The translations under genes and the position numbers were made by a program. DNA of 64,000 bases from RYN-230 sp963723595 (GTDB lineage Bacteria > Actinomycetota > Actinomycetes > Streptosporangiales > Streptosporangiaceae): the NCBI GenBank assembly GCA_963723595.1, contig CAVRRQ010000014.1, positions 310,001 to 374,000 of the forward strand, given 5' to 3'. Shown piece after piece: positions 55,443-63,738 of this stretch. The notes under the pieces were generated by a model. That model saw nothing but the letters and a program-made list of their open reading frames with translations, did not search any database and was not told where the DNA came from. Each line of letters begins with the position of its first letter. Within the stretch, counting starts at the first letter, position 1.

Positions 55443-56450
55443 ATGAGGGCTGCCCGGTTGCACGCGGTCGGAGACCTGCGCCTGGCCGACGAGCCGGTGC
55501 CGGTAGCCGGGCCGGGCGAGAGCCTGGTGCGGGTCACGGCCGTCGGCATCTGCGGCTCGGACCTGCACTGGTGGGACCAGGGCGGGATCGGCGACGCGGC
55601 CCTGGATCACCCGCTGGTGCTGGGCCACGAAGCCGCGGGCGTGATCGAGGAAGGCCCGCGGCGTGGTCAGCGGGTGGCCATCGACCCGGCCATCCCGGAC
55701 GGGACCTGCCGGCTCTGCCGCGAGGGCTACTACAACCTGTGCCTGAACATCCGGTTCGCGGGGCACGGGAAGCAGGACGGCGCCATGCGGGAGTTCATGA
55801 CCTGGCCGGACGAGCTCCTGCACCCGCTCCCGGACGAGGTCAGCGACACCGGCGGTGCGGTGCTGGAACCCCTCGGCGTCGCTATCCACGCGTTCGACCT
55901 GGGTCATGTGCGCCTCGGCGCGCCGGTCGTGGTGGTCGGGGCCGGCCCGATCGGGTTGCTGCTCGTGCAGCTGCTGCAGGTGGGGGGTGCGGGCCCGGTC
56001 ACCGTGTTCGAGCCGCTGCCGCACCGCCGGGCGGCTGCCGCCGCCCTGGGGGTGGCCGTGGCGGACCCCGCCGAGGCCGCCGATCCCGCCGCCCTGCGCG
56101 CGCTGGTCGGCGAGGGCGGGGCCGTGGCCTTCGAGATCGCGGGCAGCAGCGAGGCGGTGCAGCTGGCCATGGCCGCCACGTGGGCGGGCGGCCGGGTGGT
56201 GCTGGGCGGAATCCCCGATGACGACACGACCACCTTCCGGGCCGCCGTGGCCCGCCGCAAGGGGCTTACGATCGCCATGGTGCGCCGGATGAACGAGGTC
56301 TACCCCCGGGCCATCGCGCTGGCCGCCAGCAAGAAGGTCGACCTGGCCTCGCTGGTCACCGACCGCTACCCGCTGGAGGACGCGGCCACCGGCTTCACCA
56401 GCGCGGCCCGCCGCACCGGCCTCAAAGTCGTTATCGACCCCACCACCTGA
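55443..56450 (+). CDS. Zinc-dependent medium-chain alcohol dehydrogenase (sorbitol-DH-like)
   Basis: A 335-residue MDR enzyme. Catalytic zinc ligands are in VGICGSDLHW (Cys) and LGHEAAGVI (His-Glu). The structural zinc region (TCRLCREGYYNLC) has only three cysteines instead of four. The NAD-binding motif is VVVVGAGPIGLLLVQLLQ and substrate loops include EPLGVAIHAF. It oxidises a polyol or sugar alcohol with NAD. The gene overlaps a spurious extension of the upstream frame. Confidence 0.9.
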   Translation: MRAARLHAVGDLRLADEPVPVAGPGESLVRVTAVGICGSDLHWWDQGGIGDAALDHPLVLGHEAAGVIEEGPRRGQRVAIDPAIPDGTCRLCREGYYNLCLNIRFAGHGKQDGAMREFMTWPDELLHPLPDEVSDTGGAVLEPLGVAIHAFDLGHVRLGAPVVVVGAGPIGLLLVQLLQVGGAGPVTVFEPLPHRRAAAAALGVAVADPAEAADPAALRALVGEGGAVAFEIAGSSEAVQLAMAATWAGGRVVLGGIPDDDTTTFRAAVARRKGLTIAMVRRMNEVYPRAIALAASKKVDLASLVTDRYPLEDAATGFTSAARRTGLKVVIDPTT

Positions 56451-56475
56451 CCTCGTCGCCCGGGGATAAGTCCGG

Positions 56476-56544
56476 TCCGCCGTGTGAGGCCGGCCCGCCA
56501 CATGAGGCCGCCCGCCACATGAGGCCGCCCGCCACGTGGGGCCG
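56476..56544. repeat. 17-bp tandem repeat, about four copies
   Basis: CCCGCCACATGAGGCCG begins at 56494, 56511 and 56528 (last copy partly changed), with a degenerate copy from 56476. It lies in the 423-bp gap after the dehydrogenase gene. No protein reading is supported. Confidence 0.75.
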
Positions 56545-56750
56545 GTCCACCGCGCTGGCTCCCACCACTAGCACCATGGGTCACAGCGATCATGGAAGGC
56601 GACCCAGTTTTCCCGCGAATCGTGCGTGTTTCCGGGGTGTTCTGGCCGATTCGGCGCACGGTGCGCGGGAAACGTGGACGGGTGGGGCCAGTGTGACTGG
56701 AGCGATGAGGCTCGGAAGGGCCACGACGGCGGTCATTCCTGGTCCGCCGG

Positions 56751-56861
56751 GCGCCGCTGGGCGACTGGGTCCCGGGCGGTTCCCCGGGCGCCGCTGGGGA
56801 CTGGCACCCGGGCGGTTCCCCGGGCGCCGCTGGGCGAGTGGGTCCCGGGCCAGTTCCCCGG
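56751..56861. repeat. 36-37-bp tandem repeat, three copies
   Basis: Units start with GCGCCGCTGG at 56751, 56788 and 56824 and each contain a CCCGGG core and GTTCCCCGG end. The repeat ends 13 bp before the thioesterase start. Each unit can fold through its CCCGGG-rich centre. Confidence 0.75.
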
Positions 56862-56873
56862 GGGCGGCGACTG

Positions 56874-57702
56874 GTGAGTAACATTCCGCAGGTGGCCGAT
56901 AGCTTCTACGTTCCCGCAGGGAACGGCACCTGGCGGGCGACTGCGCACACCACTGGCCCCTGGGATGAGCGGGCCCAGCACGGCGGGCCGCCGAGCGCCC
57001 TGCTGGGCCGGGCCATCCAGCGCTGCGCCCCCCGCGACGACATGATCGTGACCCGGTTCACCTGCGAGATCCTGGGTGCCATCCCGGTGGGTGACCTGGA
57101 TGTCCAGGCCCGGCTGGTCCGCCCGGGACGCAGCGTGGAATTCCTCGAAGCGGTGGCCAGCGCCGGCGGCCGCGACGTGGCCCGGGCCAGCGCCTGGCGG
57201 GTGCTGCGCACCACCAGCGAGACGGTGCTGCCACCGTCAGGACCCCCCACCCTCCCTGCCGGCCCATATCGCCGGCGCACCGCCGGCGGGCTGGATCGAT
57301 GGGTACCTGTCCGCGGTCGAGTGGCGGCCGGTCCGCGGGCACTTCGGTGAGCGGGGACCGGCTACGGTCTGGGCCCGGCTGCGCTACCCCCTGGTCCCGG
57401 ACGAGGAGACCGGCCCGCTGGAGCGGGTGCTCGCCGTCGCGGACAGCGGTAACGGCCTGTCCGGCGAGCTCGACATCACCCAGTGGCAGTTCATCAACCC
57501 GGAACTCACCGTCCACCTGCACCGGGAAGCGGCGGGCGAGTGGGTCTGCCTGGACGCGCAGACCGCTATCTCCGCGGGCGGGGCGGGCCTGGCCACGTCC
57601 GTCCTGTCGGACACGCAGGGGCGGCTGGGCGTGGGCGCCCAGTCGCTGCTGATCAGCCGCCGGCGGCCAGCGCCGTCCCCAGCCGGGTCTGCTGGTACAT
57701 AA
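56874..57702 (+). CDS. Acyl-CoA thioesterase-like double-hotdog protein, one frameshift
   Basis: GTG 56874 starts SNIPQVADSFYVPAGNGTWR. The first hotdog has TGPWDERAQHGGPPSALLGR with an HGG active-site motif and VTRFTCEILGAIPVGDLDVQ. A duplicated C near 57240 (CCCCCA read as CCCCCCA) shifts the frame, which resumes PSLPAHIAGAPPAGWIDGYL. The second hotdog has LDITQWQFINPELTVHLHRE and WVCLDAQTAISAGGAGLATS. It probably hydrolyses acyl-CoA. The stop overlaps the convergent ArsR-type gene by 50 bp. Confidence 0.82.
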
Positions 57703-58633
57703 CCGCGTGCCGGTGCCGCCTGCTGGTGACCAGCCGGGTGTCCCGCAACGCCGCGAGGTGCTCGGACACGGTGCTCGCGGCCAGGCCGTGCCGCCGGGCC
57801 AGCGTGTGGGTCGAGGCAGGCTCCGCGAGCGACTCCAGCAGTGCGGCCCGGGTCCGGCCCAGCAGCCGGGCCAGCGCGTCCGACTGCGGGGTCCGGGCCG
57901 GCTGCCACAGCTCGGCGATGCCCCGGGCGGGGTAGGACAAGGCCGGCCGGGACGGCGGGTCGATCACCGGGGCCAGGCTCGGCCAGCCGAACGCGCTGGG
58001 GATGAGCAGCAGCCCGGCCCCGCCGAGGTGGCGCCGGGCCGGCTCGGTGCCCGAGATGACCAGCGACCGCCCGGTCCAGCGCACCCGCGGATGCAGGTCG
58101 CCGAGCATGCGCTCCAGCCCGTAGTCCGCGAGCATCCGGGTCCGGTAGGCCACGTCGGCCTCGATCCGGTCCCGCAGCCGCGGCCAGTGCGGCTCGACCA
58201 GCAGCTGCCAGCACTGCTCGAGCAGGCCCGCGACCAGGTCGCGGGTGGAGGCGGGATCGTCCAGCAGCTGCCAGGCGCCCGCCGGGACCGGGGCCCCGTA
58301 CCGCTCGGTCAGTGACCGGCGTACCTCGTGGGCCACCTGCTCCGGTGGCGTGGCCCGGACCCGGGCGACCTCGCCGGCCATGTCCGCGTGCGGGGTTTCC
58401 GGGACGGGACTGAGGAAGTCCGGGGTCCAGCCCCTCCGGGGGGTGAGCATCAGCAGGGGGCGCAAGTCCAGCCGCTCCGCCTGCGGCCGCACGGCCTCGA
58501 GCCAGGGCAGGTGGTAGTGGTGCCGCTGCGGTTCGGCGATCACCCGGATCGCGTGCATGGTCTCCCAGGCCGGCGAGACCACGAACCGGGTGCGGGCCGG
58601 GTCGTCCGGCCCGAACACCATGGTCACGCTCAT
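57653..58633 (-). CDS. ArsR-type transcriptional regulator with DUF5937-like N-terminus
   Basis: ATG 58633; 326 residues. Residues 1-240 are an alpha/beta domain (TRFVVSPAWETMHAIRVIAE, LLMLTPRRGWTPDFLSPVPE, RSLVISGTEPARRHLGGAGL) typical of DUF5937-bearing regulators. The C-terminal winged helix is LARLLGRTRAALLESLAEPA, TLARRHGLAASTVSEHLAAL and TSRRHRHAVMYQQT. It diverges from the MFS transporter across 78 bp and probably represses it. Confidence 0.87.
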   Translation of the reverse strand: MSVTMVFGPDDPARTRFVVSPAWETMHAIRVIAEPQRHHYHLPWLEAVRPQAERLDLRPLLMLTPRRGWTPDFLSPVPETPHADMAGEVARVRATPPEQVAHEVRRSLTERYGAPVPAGAWQLLDDPASTRDLVAGLLEQCWQLLVEPHWPRLRDRIEADVAYRTRMLADYGLERMLGDLHPRVRWTGRSLVISGTEPARRHLGGAGLLLIPSAFGWPSLAPVIDPPSRPALSYPARGIAELWQPARTPQSDALARLLGRTRAALLESLAEPASTHTLARRHGLAASTVSEHLAALRDTRLVTSRRHRHAVMYQQTRLGTALAAGG

Positions 58634-58711
58634 CGCACCGTCCCGCCGATTGTGATTCGGCACGGGCCGAATCCCTGGCCCCCATGCTAGCCGCCGGCCA
58701 CTCTCGATCTC

Positions 58712-59977
58712 GTGACCTCTACCGCCCCGATGAGCAAGCCGTCCCCCGTCCCGGACCCTGAAGTCGTGATCCCCGGCCGGGCCCGGTACCGTGACGTGCT
58801 CGGATCGGCCGAGTTCCGCGCCCTGTTCGTGGCCGACATCGTGTCCATGCTCGGCAACGTGGTGGCCGCGGTCGCCCTGACCGTGCTGGTCTACGAGCAG
58901 ACCCGGTCGCCAGCCCTGGCCGCCTCGGTGATGGCCCTGGCCTTCCTGCCCTACCTGTTCGGCGGGGTGCTGGCGGGCGCGGCCGCCGACCGGCTGCCCG
59001 CGCGCCGGGTCCTGGTGCTGTGTGACCTGCTCAGCGCGGGGCTGGTGGCGGCCATGGTGATCCGCGGGATGCCGGTCGCCGCGCTGCTCGGGCTCCTGTT
59101 CACCAACGGCCTGCTCGCGCCGGTGTACGGGGGCGTGCGGGCCGCCGTCCTGCCGGACGTCCTGCCGCCGGGCCCCGGCTACATCCTCGGCCGGTCCATG
59201 ATGCGGATGGTCGCCCAGTCCGCGCAGATCGTCGGCTACGGCGCCGGTGGCCTGCTGCTCACGGTGGTCTCCCCGCGCGGCGCCCTGGCCTTCGACGCGG
59301 CCTCGTTCCTCGCCTCGGCCATGCTGGTGCGCGCCGGCATGGCCTGGCGCCCCGCCCGGCGCGGCCGGGCCGGGGCCGGCTCGATGACCGGGGACTCGCT
59401 GCGCGGGATCCGCCGCGTGCTCGCCGACCACCGGATCAGGCGCCTGCTGCTGTTCAGCTGGCTCGTCCCCGTCTGCGCGGTCGCGCCGGAGGCCCTCGCC
59501 GCCCCGTACGCCAGCCACATCGGCCAGCCCGCCCGGGTGACGGGCTTCCTGCTCATGGGCATCCCGGCCGGGACCGTCCTGGCCGACCTGGTCGTGGCGC
59601 GACTGCTCTCCGGCCGCCTGCAGCGCCGGCTCATCGTCCCGGCCGGGCTGCTGACCTTCGTGCCGCTGACCGGGTTCGCGGCCAGTCCCCGGCTGGCCCT
59701 GGCCCTGGTGCTGCTGGTGACGTGCGGCCTGGGCAGCGCCTGGGGCGCCGGGCTGGACGGGCTGATGATCAGCGCGGCCCCGGAGGAACTGCGCGGCCGC
59801 GTCCTGGCCCTGGCCAGCGCGGGCCTGATGTTCCTCCAGGGCGCCGGGTTCGCGCTGTGGGGGATCGCGGGGCAGTACGCGCCGGTGACCGTGGTGATCC
59901 CCGGCGCAGCCGTGGCGGGCGTCCTCGTGGTGCTGCTGCTGCGCCCGCGGCGCCCCGGGCAGGCCGCCGCCCGCTGA
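58712..59977 (+). CDS. MFS transporter
   Basis: GTG 58712; 421 residues with about 12 membrane helices. LFVADIVSMLGNVVAAVALT and the loop FGGVLAGAAADRLPARRVLV (motif A, GxxxDRxxRR) define the superfamily. The second half (FLLMGIPAGTVLADLVVARL) repeats the layout. It resembles small-molecule exporters of the enterobactin type. It is divergent from the ArsR-type regulator, which likely controls it. Confidence 0.88.
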   Translation: MTSTAPMSKPSPVPDPEVVIPGRARYRDVLGSAEFRALFVADIVSMLGNVVAAVALTVLVYEQTRSPALAASVMALAFLPYLFGGVLAGAAADRLPARRVLVLCDLLSAGLVAAMVIRGMPVAALLGLLFTNGLLAPVYGGVRAAVLPDVLPPGPGYILGRSMMRMVAQSAQIVGYGAGGLLLTVVSPRGALAFDAASFLASAMLVRAGMAWRPARRGRAGAGSMTGDSLRGIRRVLADHRIRRLLLFSWLVPVCAVAPEALAAPYASHIGQPARVTGFLLMGIPAGTVLADLVVARLLSGRLQRRLIVPAGLLTFVPLTGFAASPRLALALVLLVTCGLGSAWGAGLDGLMISAAPEELRGRVLALASAGLMFLQGAGFALWGIAGQYAPVTVVIPGAAVAGVLVVLLLRPRRPGQAAAR

Positions 59978-60046
59978 TCCATGGGCGGCCGGCGTACCCG
60001 CCGCCCGCTGATCCCTGGCGGCCGGCGTACCCGCCGCCCGCTGATT
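59971..60046. repeat. 33-34-bp tandem repeat, 2.3 copies
   Basis: CCGCTGATCC starts units at 59971 and 60005 and a partial one at 60038, each followed by a GGCGGCCGGCGTACCCG segment. It begins within the last codons of the MFS gene and fills the gap to the next gene. Confidence 0.65.
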
Positions 60047-60069
60047 GCGGGTGATCCGTCACGGGCACG

Positions 60070-60340
60070 ATGACCTGCGTGTTTGCTGATCCGTTGCGTG
60101 AGCCGACGCTGGAGCGGGCCATGCCCGCCGACGCCGTGCCAGGCTCCACGATCCCCGAGGACAGCGAGGCGGAGATCCTGCTCCGCGACGGGACGTGGGC
60201 CTGGGCGCAGGTGATCGGGCAGCGCAAGGACCGGCACGGCCGCTGGTGCGTCGGCGTCCGCTGGTACGCCAGCCCCACCGTGGGTGGCCGCGAAGGCTGG
60301 TACCTCTACGATCCCCGGCTGATCCGCCGGCCCCCGTTAA
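60070..60340 (+). CDS. Small conserved protein, frameshift at its end
   Basis: From ATG 60070, about 90 residues are conserved-looking: EDSEAEILLRDGTWAWAQVI and GQRKDRHGRWCVGVRWYASP, then GGREGWYLYDPRLIRRP. As read the frame then runs on to 60756 through the opposite gene with Arg/Pro-rich nonsense. Deleting one C of the CCCCC at 60331-60335 gives TAA at 60338-60340, a natural end. The SH3-like pattern is typical of small actinobacterial proteins of unknown role. Confidence 0.6.
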
Positions 60341-60352
60341 CGCGGGCCGCTG

Positions 60353-60790
60353 CTAGCGCGGCCTGCCCGGCCGCTGCACCCCGCCCGCATCCCGGCCGCG
60401 CCGTCCCGGCCCGTATAGCCCGTACTGAGCACCGCCGTACTGAGCACCGCCGTACTGAGCGGTCCCCACCTCAGGCGTCCCGTACTCCGGCGTCCCGTAT
60501 TGTGCGGCCCCGTACCCAGCGGCCCCGTACTCAGGCGTCCCGTACCCCGGCCCCTCGTAGTCCGGGATCCCGAACCCACTCGCCCCCGAACCACCCGCCC
60601 GGAAACCAGGCGCCCCGGAACCGGAGTCGCCGTAACCGGGACCGCGGTAGCGCCCGTCCCCATAGCCGCCCGCGCCGTAGCCGGGCAGGCCCATGCGGGG
60701 AAGATCGCGTTGCGGGGAGTTCCCGGCCTGCTGCTCGAACAAATGCCAGGCCCTGAACTCCTCGACCAGCCCGTCAAAGATCGTCCGCAT
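60353..60790 (-). CDS. Small protein with Gly/Tyr-rich repetitive tail
   Basis: ATG 60790; 145 residues. The N-terminus MRTIFDGLVEEFRAWHLFEQ looks like a folded helix. The rest is repeats of GYG, PEYG and QYGGA (for example AAGYGAAQYGTPEYGTP). It ends 13 bp from the convergent small gene. I prefer this strand because the helix is well formed and the tail is regular, while the plus strand is Arg/Pro-rich. Function unknown. Confidence 0.55.
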   Translation of the reverse strand: MRTIFDGLVEEFRAWHLFEQQAGNSPQRDLPRMGLPGYGAGGYGDGRYRGPGYGDSGSGAPGFRAGGSGASGFGIPDYEGPGYGTPEYGAAGYGAAQYGTPEYGTPEVGTAQYGGAQYGGAQYGLYGPGRRGRDAGGVQRPGRPR

Positions 60791-60997
60791 GGGGTGACTC
60801 TTCCACTTAGCCCGCGCGAAATCCAGGCAATGACCGATCTAGGCGAGCCCGGCTAAAATTACCCTGATATCCCCTGTTAACGGTAGAAACCCTAATGAAA
60901 ACCCAAATTCTCCGCAACGAAAACCGTGCCGTCCCCCGGCCCGGGGCCACGCGCATGTGCCTGCGGGCCAGGGGAAAGCCTGGTCAGTACGCTGATG

Positions 60998-62263
60998 TCA
61001 GTGCACGGGGCCTAGCGTCACGGTGAGCAGCGAAGGAGCCGGATCGGACACCGCGCCGGACTGATCGGCCCCCCCGGCCGGGGCCACGTCGTCGTATGGG
61101 AATGCGTACCCGCGGCCGCCGGTCGTCGTGGCATGAACGATCCGCGCGTAGTGATTGGTAATCGCGTTGGTGTAGTAATCGGCCGGGTCTTCGCCGTCTG
61201 GCTGACTGGCGTCGATAAGCAGCGTGCTCCGGTTGAAGGCGGCGGCCAGGCGGGGCAGGATCGCGAGCATTTCGGCACTCATCCCGGCCGGGCTGAATGG
61301 GCCGCTGTTGCAGCTGAAGATGTCAGCGGCCGAAGGCTGGGCGAAGGACCCGACGCCGGCGAACGTCAGCAGGCCGCCCGACACCTCGCCGGTGACCGTG
61401 CCGAACGACGCCTGGGTGTCCACGCTCAGTGGGGTCGTGGCGTACTTCTGCCAGACCTGGCTCACGTAGCTGTCGTAGTACCCCGCCAGCAGCCCGGAGT
61501 TGAGCACCATCGCGTTGACCGGGCTGAGTGCCCGGAGATGGTTTTCGTTGCGGCTGATTATCAGGTCATTCCAGCCGTTCCCGTCCGCCGCGGCCTGCGC
61601 GGCCAGCCCCGCGCAGACGGTGTCCAGGCCCCCGCCGGGCAGGCCCGGAACGGTCTGGGTCCCCGCGGAACCGGTCAGCACCAGCGCGACCGGGATGCAC
61701 ACGAAGTCGACGAAGCTGATGTTGGCGAACAACTGGGCGTCGTTGTACGTCAGCTCGCAGAAGTCCCACTGCAGGTCGATGTTGGGGTCGGACGGGTTGG
61801 TGACCGACGGCTCGACCAGGGCGGGGCCGGGGTTGAGCAGGAATTCCAGCGGGCTGCCGATGGAGAACCAGATCCGGGCGCCGGCCAGGTGCGGGATCGT
61901 GACGGGGGTCGGGGCGCCGCCCGAGACGCCCAGCGGGATCGCGCAGTCCACCGCGAGGGAGCTGCCGGCCGCCGCCGGGGAGGCCGGGTAGTACGGCGTC
62001 TGCCCGTCCGACTCCAGCAATGTCAGCGCGTTGCCGTTGTCGGGCGCCTGCCCGGTGACGTAGGCGTAGACGGTGTCTGAGCCGGTGTTGTTCTGCAGGT
62101 TCACGGCGAGCGTGGCCGCAGTGGCGGCCGCGGTGCCCGCCTGTGTGCCCGCGGCGGGCCGGGTCCGCGTCGCGGCGGAGGCGCGCGGCGCGCGCAGCCC
62201 TCCGGCCAGCGGCACGGCGAGAGCCGCGGCGGACGCACCGATGAAGCGACGGCGGGAAATCAT
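60998..62263 (-). CDS. Secreted GH64 beta-1,3-glucanase
   Basis: ATG 62263 with GGAGG upstream starts a Tat signal (SRRRFIGASAAALAVPLAGG). The mature enzyme matches GH64 laminaripentaose-producing glucanases: LAVNLQNNTGSDTVYAYVTG, GARIWFSIGSPLEFLLNPGP, VTNPSDPNIDLQWDFCELTY (acidic catalytic region), VSQVWQKYATTPLSVDTQA, FNRSTLLIDASQPDG and AITNHYARIVHATT. It cleaves beta-1,3-glucans such as fungal wall glucan. It is divergent from another secreted hydrolase-like gene. Confidence 0.88.
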   Translation of the reverse strand: MISRRRFIGASAAALAVPLAGGLRAPRASAATRTRPAAGTQAGTAAATAATLAVNLQNNTGSDTVYAYVTGQAPDNGNALTLLESDGQTPYYPASPAAAGSSLAVDCAIPLGVSGGAPTPVTIPHLAGARIWFSIGSPLEFLLNPGPALVEPSVTNPSDPNIDLQWDFCELTYNDAQLFANISFVDFVCIPVALVLTGSAGTQTVPGLPGGGLDTVCAGLAAQAAADGNGWNDLIISRNENHLRALSPVNAMVLNSGLLAGYYDSYVSQVWQKYATTPLSVDTQASFGTVTGEVSGGLLTFAGVGSFAQPSAADIFSCNSGPFSPAGMSAEMLAILPRLAAAFNRSTLLIDASQPDGEDPADYYTNAITNHYARIVHATTTGGRGYAFPYDDVAPAGGADQSGAVSDPAPSLLTVTLGPVH

Positions 62264-62725
62264 GACTGCCTCCAGGTCCCGCGGCTGACCCGCGGTAGGG
62301 GAAGGAGCAGGCGCCCGCCTCGCTTGCCTGCACTGTGTCTTGTGCAGAATGGTAATCCGCAATCCCCCGATACTGGACTAAATGGCGGTAACGAGGCGGC
62401 GGCGGGTCGATGGTACTGGTGGCCTTCGAGTCTCCGGGGGCCGCGCGTCCCGCCGCGACGGCATGTCCCGGCCCTGGTCAGGGCCATCTGATCAGCTAAT
62501 CCGGGTGCCGTGTCATCCAACGGGGTGGCCTGGACGTCTTGTACACAGAAACATGCCGGTCATACGCAGATCTCCGCCGCCATGAAGCGGGATTGTGCAG
62601 GTAATGCGGAACTGCGGGACAAAGGGAAGATCGGCCCTATGCGATCTTCACGGTTCAGGCCAGCCGGGTCATGCGTTTTGTTTCCCTGCTACCGCGTGAA
62701 CCGCAGCCACTAGAGGGGGATCCTG
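62264..62725. other. Divergent intergenic region between secreted enzymes
   Basis: This region of 462 bp separates the GH64 and GH12-like genes. It is less GC-rich than the coding parts and should hold both promoters. The ribosome site TAGAGGGGGA precedes 62726. I find no clear RNA or strong hairpin. Confidence 0.45.
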
Positions 62726-63727
62726 GTGTTGCGAGGACCTCGGCCACGACGTTCTGTCATTGCCGCAGCCACGGTGCTGGGGGTCAGCCTCGGCTGGGTG
62801 GTTGCCGGTGCGGCCGCGCCAGCCATGGCCTCGGCCTGCGGGAATGGCGGCACCACGTGGAAGCAGGTCCACCTGGGCTTGTTCAACGACGGCACCGGCG
62901 GCCAGCAGGCCGTGGACATGGCCGACTCGTGGGGCGGCGCGAACACCTGCCTGTACGTGCCCGGGCTCACCAGCGACTTCTTGGGGGCCTTCGCGGTGCA
63001 GAACCAGACCGCGAATCCCACCGGGGGCGTGCTCGGTTACCCCAGCACGGAGATCGGCTGCTCCAGCGGCTACTGCACGACCGGCAGCGGCCTGCCCGCC
63101 CCCGTGTCCGCTAGCCCCGACCCCGCCATCACCTGGGGCTACGACACGGTCGACCCGGTGGCCGGCAGCAAGTACGACGCCTTGATCGACAACGAGTTCT
63201 CGGCCGCGTGCTCCGGCACGGCTCCGGCGATGAACGCGGCCGTGGCGGTCTACACCTACGGGTCCCCCAGCTACCCCTCCATCGGCGTGCCCAACTCCGG
63301 GCCCACGGTCAGCATCGATGGCTACGACTGGTACACCGGCCACTTCCTGGACGGCAGTAAGTACGTCAGCCAGTTCGTCCTGGCCGAGCCCTCCTCCGTC
63401 GGGGTGACCGATCTCACCATGGGGGACTTCTACCAGTGGGTGCAGGCCAACCTGAACCCGAACTACATGCCGTCCGGTGACTGCCTGCAGACGGTGAGCC
63501 TGGGCTTCGAGCTCTGGAGCGGTGGCCAGGGACTGGCCACCTACGACGCCTTCATCGGCGGTCTCCCAGCCTCGTCGTCGGCTTCGCCCTCGCCCTCGCC
63601 GTCCGCGTCGTCGTCGCCCACGGCCTCGCCGTCCGCGTCGCCCACGGCCTCGTCTTCAGCGTCGCCCACATCTTCGCCGTCGCCCTCGTCCTCGGCTTCA
63701 CCCACGCCTTCGCCCTCGTCCTCGTAA
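62726..63727 (+). CDS. Secreted GH12-like protein with Ser/Pro tail
   Basis: GTG 62726; 333 residues. The signal peptide is RRSVIAAATVLGVSLGWVVA. The mature domain is a beta-jelly-roll with DPAITWGYDTVDPVAGSKYD, NAAVAVYTYGSP and VSLGFELWSGGQGLATYDAF. The last resembles the acid/base strand of GH12 (GFE-W-GG-GL). The nucleophile strand (DALIDNEFSAACSG) is atypical, so activity is uncertain. A ~55-residue Ser/Pro/Ala/Thr tail (SPTASPSASPTASSSASPTS) ends the protein; it would usually link to another domain or the wall. Confidence 0.62.
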   Translation: MLRGPRPRRSVIAAATVLGVSLGWVVAGAAAPAMASACGNGGTTWKQVHLGLFNDGTGGQQAVDMADSWGGANTCLYVPGLTSDFLGAFAVQNQTANPTGGVLGYPSTEIGCSSGYCTTGSGLPAPVSASPDPAITWGYDTVDPVAGSKYDALIDNEFSAACSGTAPAMNAAVAVYTYGSPSYPSIGVPNSGPTVSIDGYDWYTGHFLDGSKYVSQFVLAEPSSVGVTDLTMGDFYQWVQANLNPNYMPSGDCLQTVSLGFELWSGGQGLATYDAFIGGLPASSSASPSPSPSASSSPTASPSASPTASSSASPTSSPSPSSSASPTPSPSSS

Positions 63728-63738
63728 ACGGCAAGGAG

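Noticed and set aside
55359..56221. C-terminal extension of the NuoF-like protein across the dehydrogenase gene
   Set aside because: The extension is low-complexity Gly/Arg/Pro sequence in the wrong frame of a well-conserved gene; one extra C explains it.
58634..59518. Upstream extension of the ArsR-type regulator frame
   Set aside because: It lies antisense to the MFS transporter and has no conserved features; ATG 58633 is the family start.
63580..63725. TCGCC/GTCGTC-rich array at the end of the GH12-like gene considered as a CRISPR-like repeat
   Set aside because: It is a codon-level Ser/Pro repeat within an open frame, without spacers.
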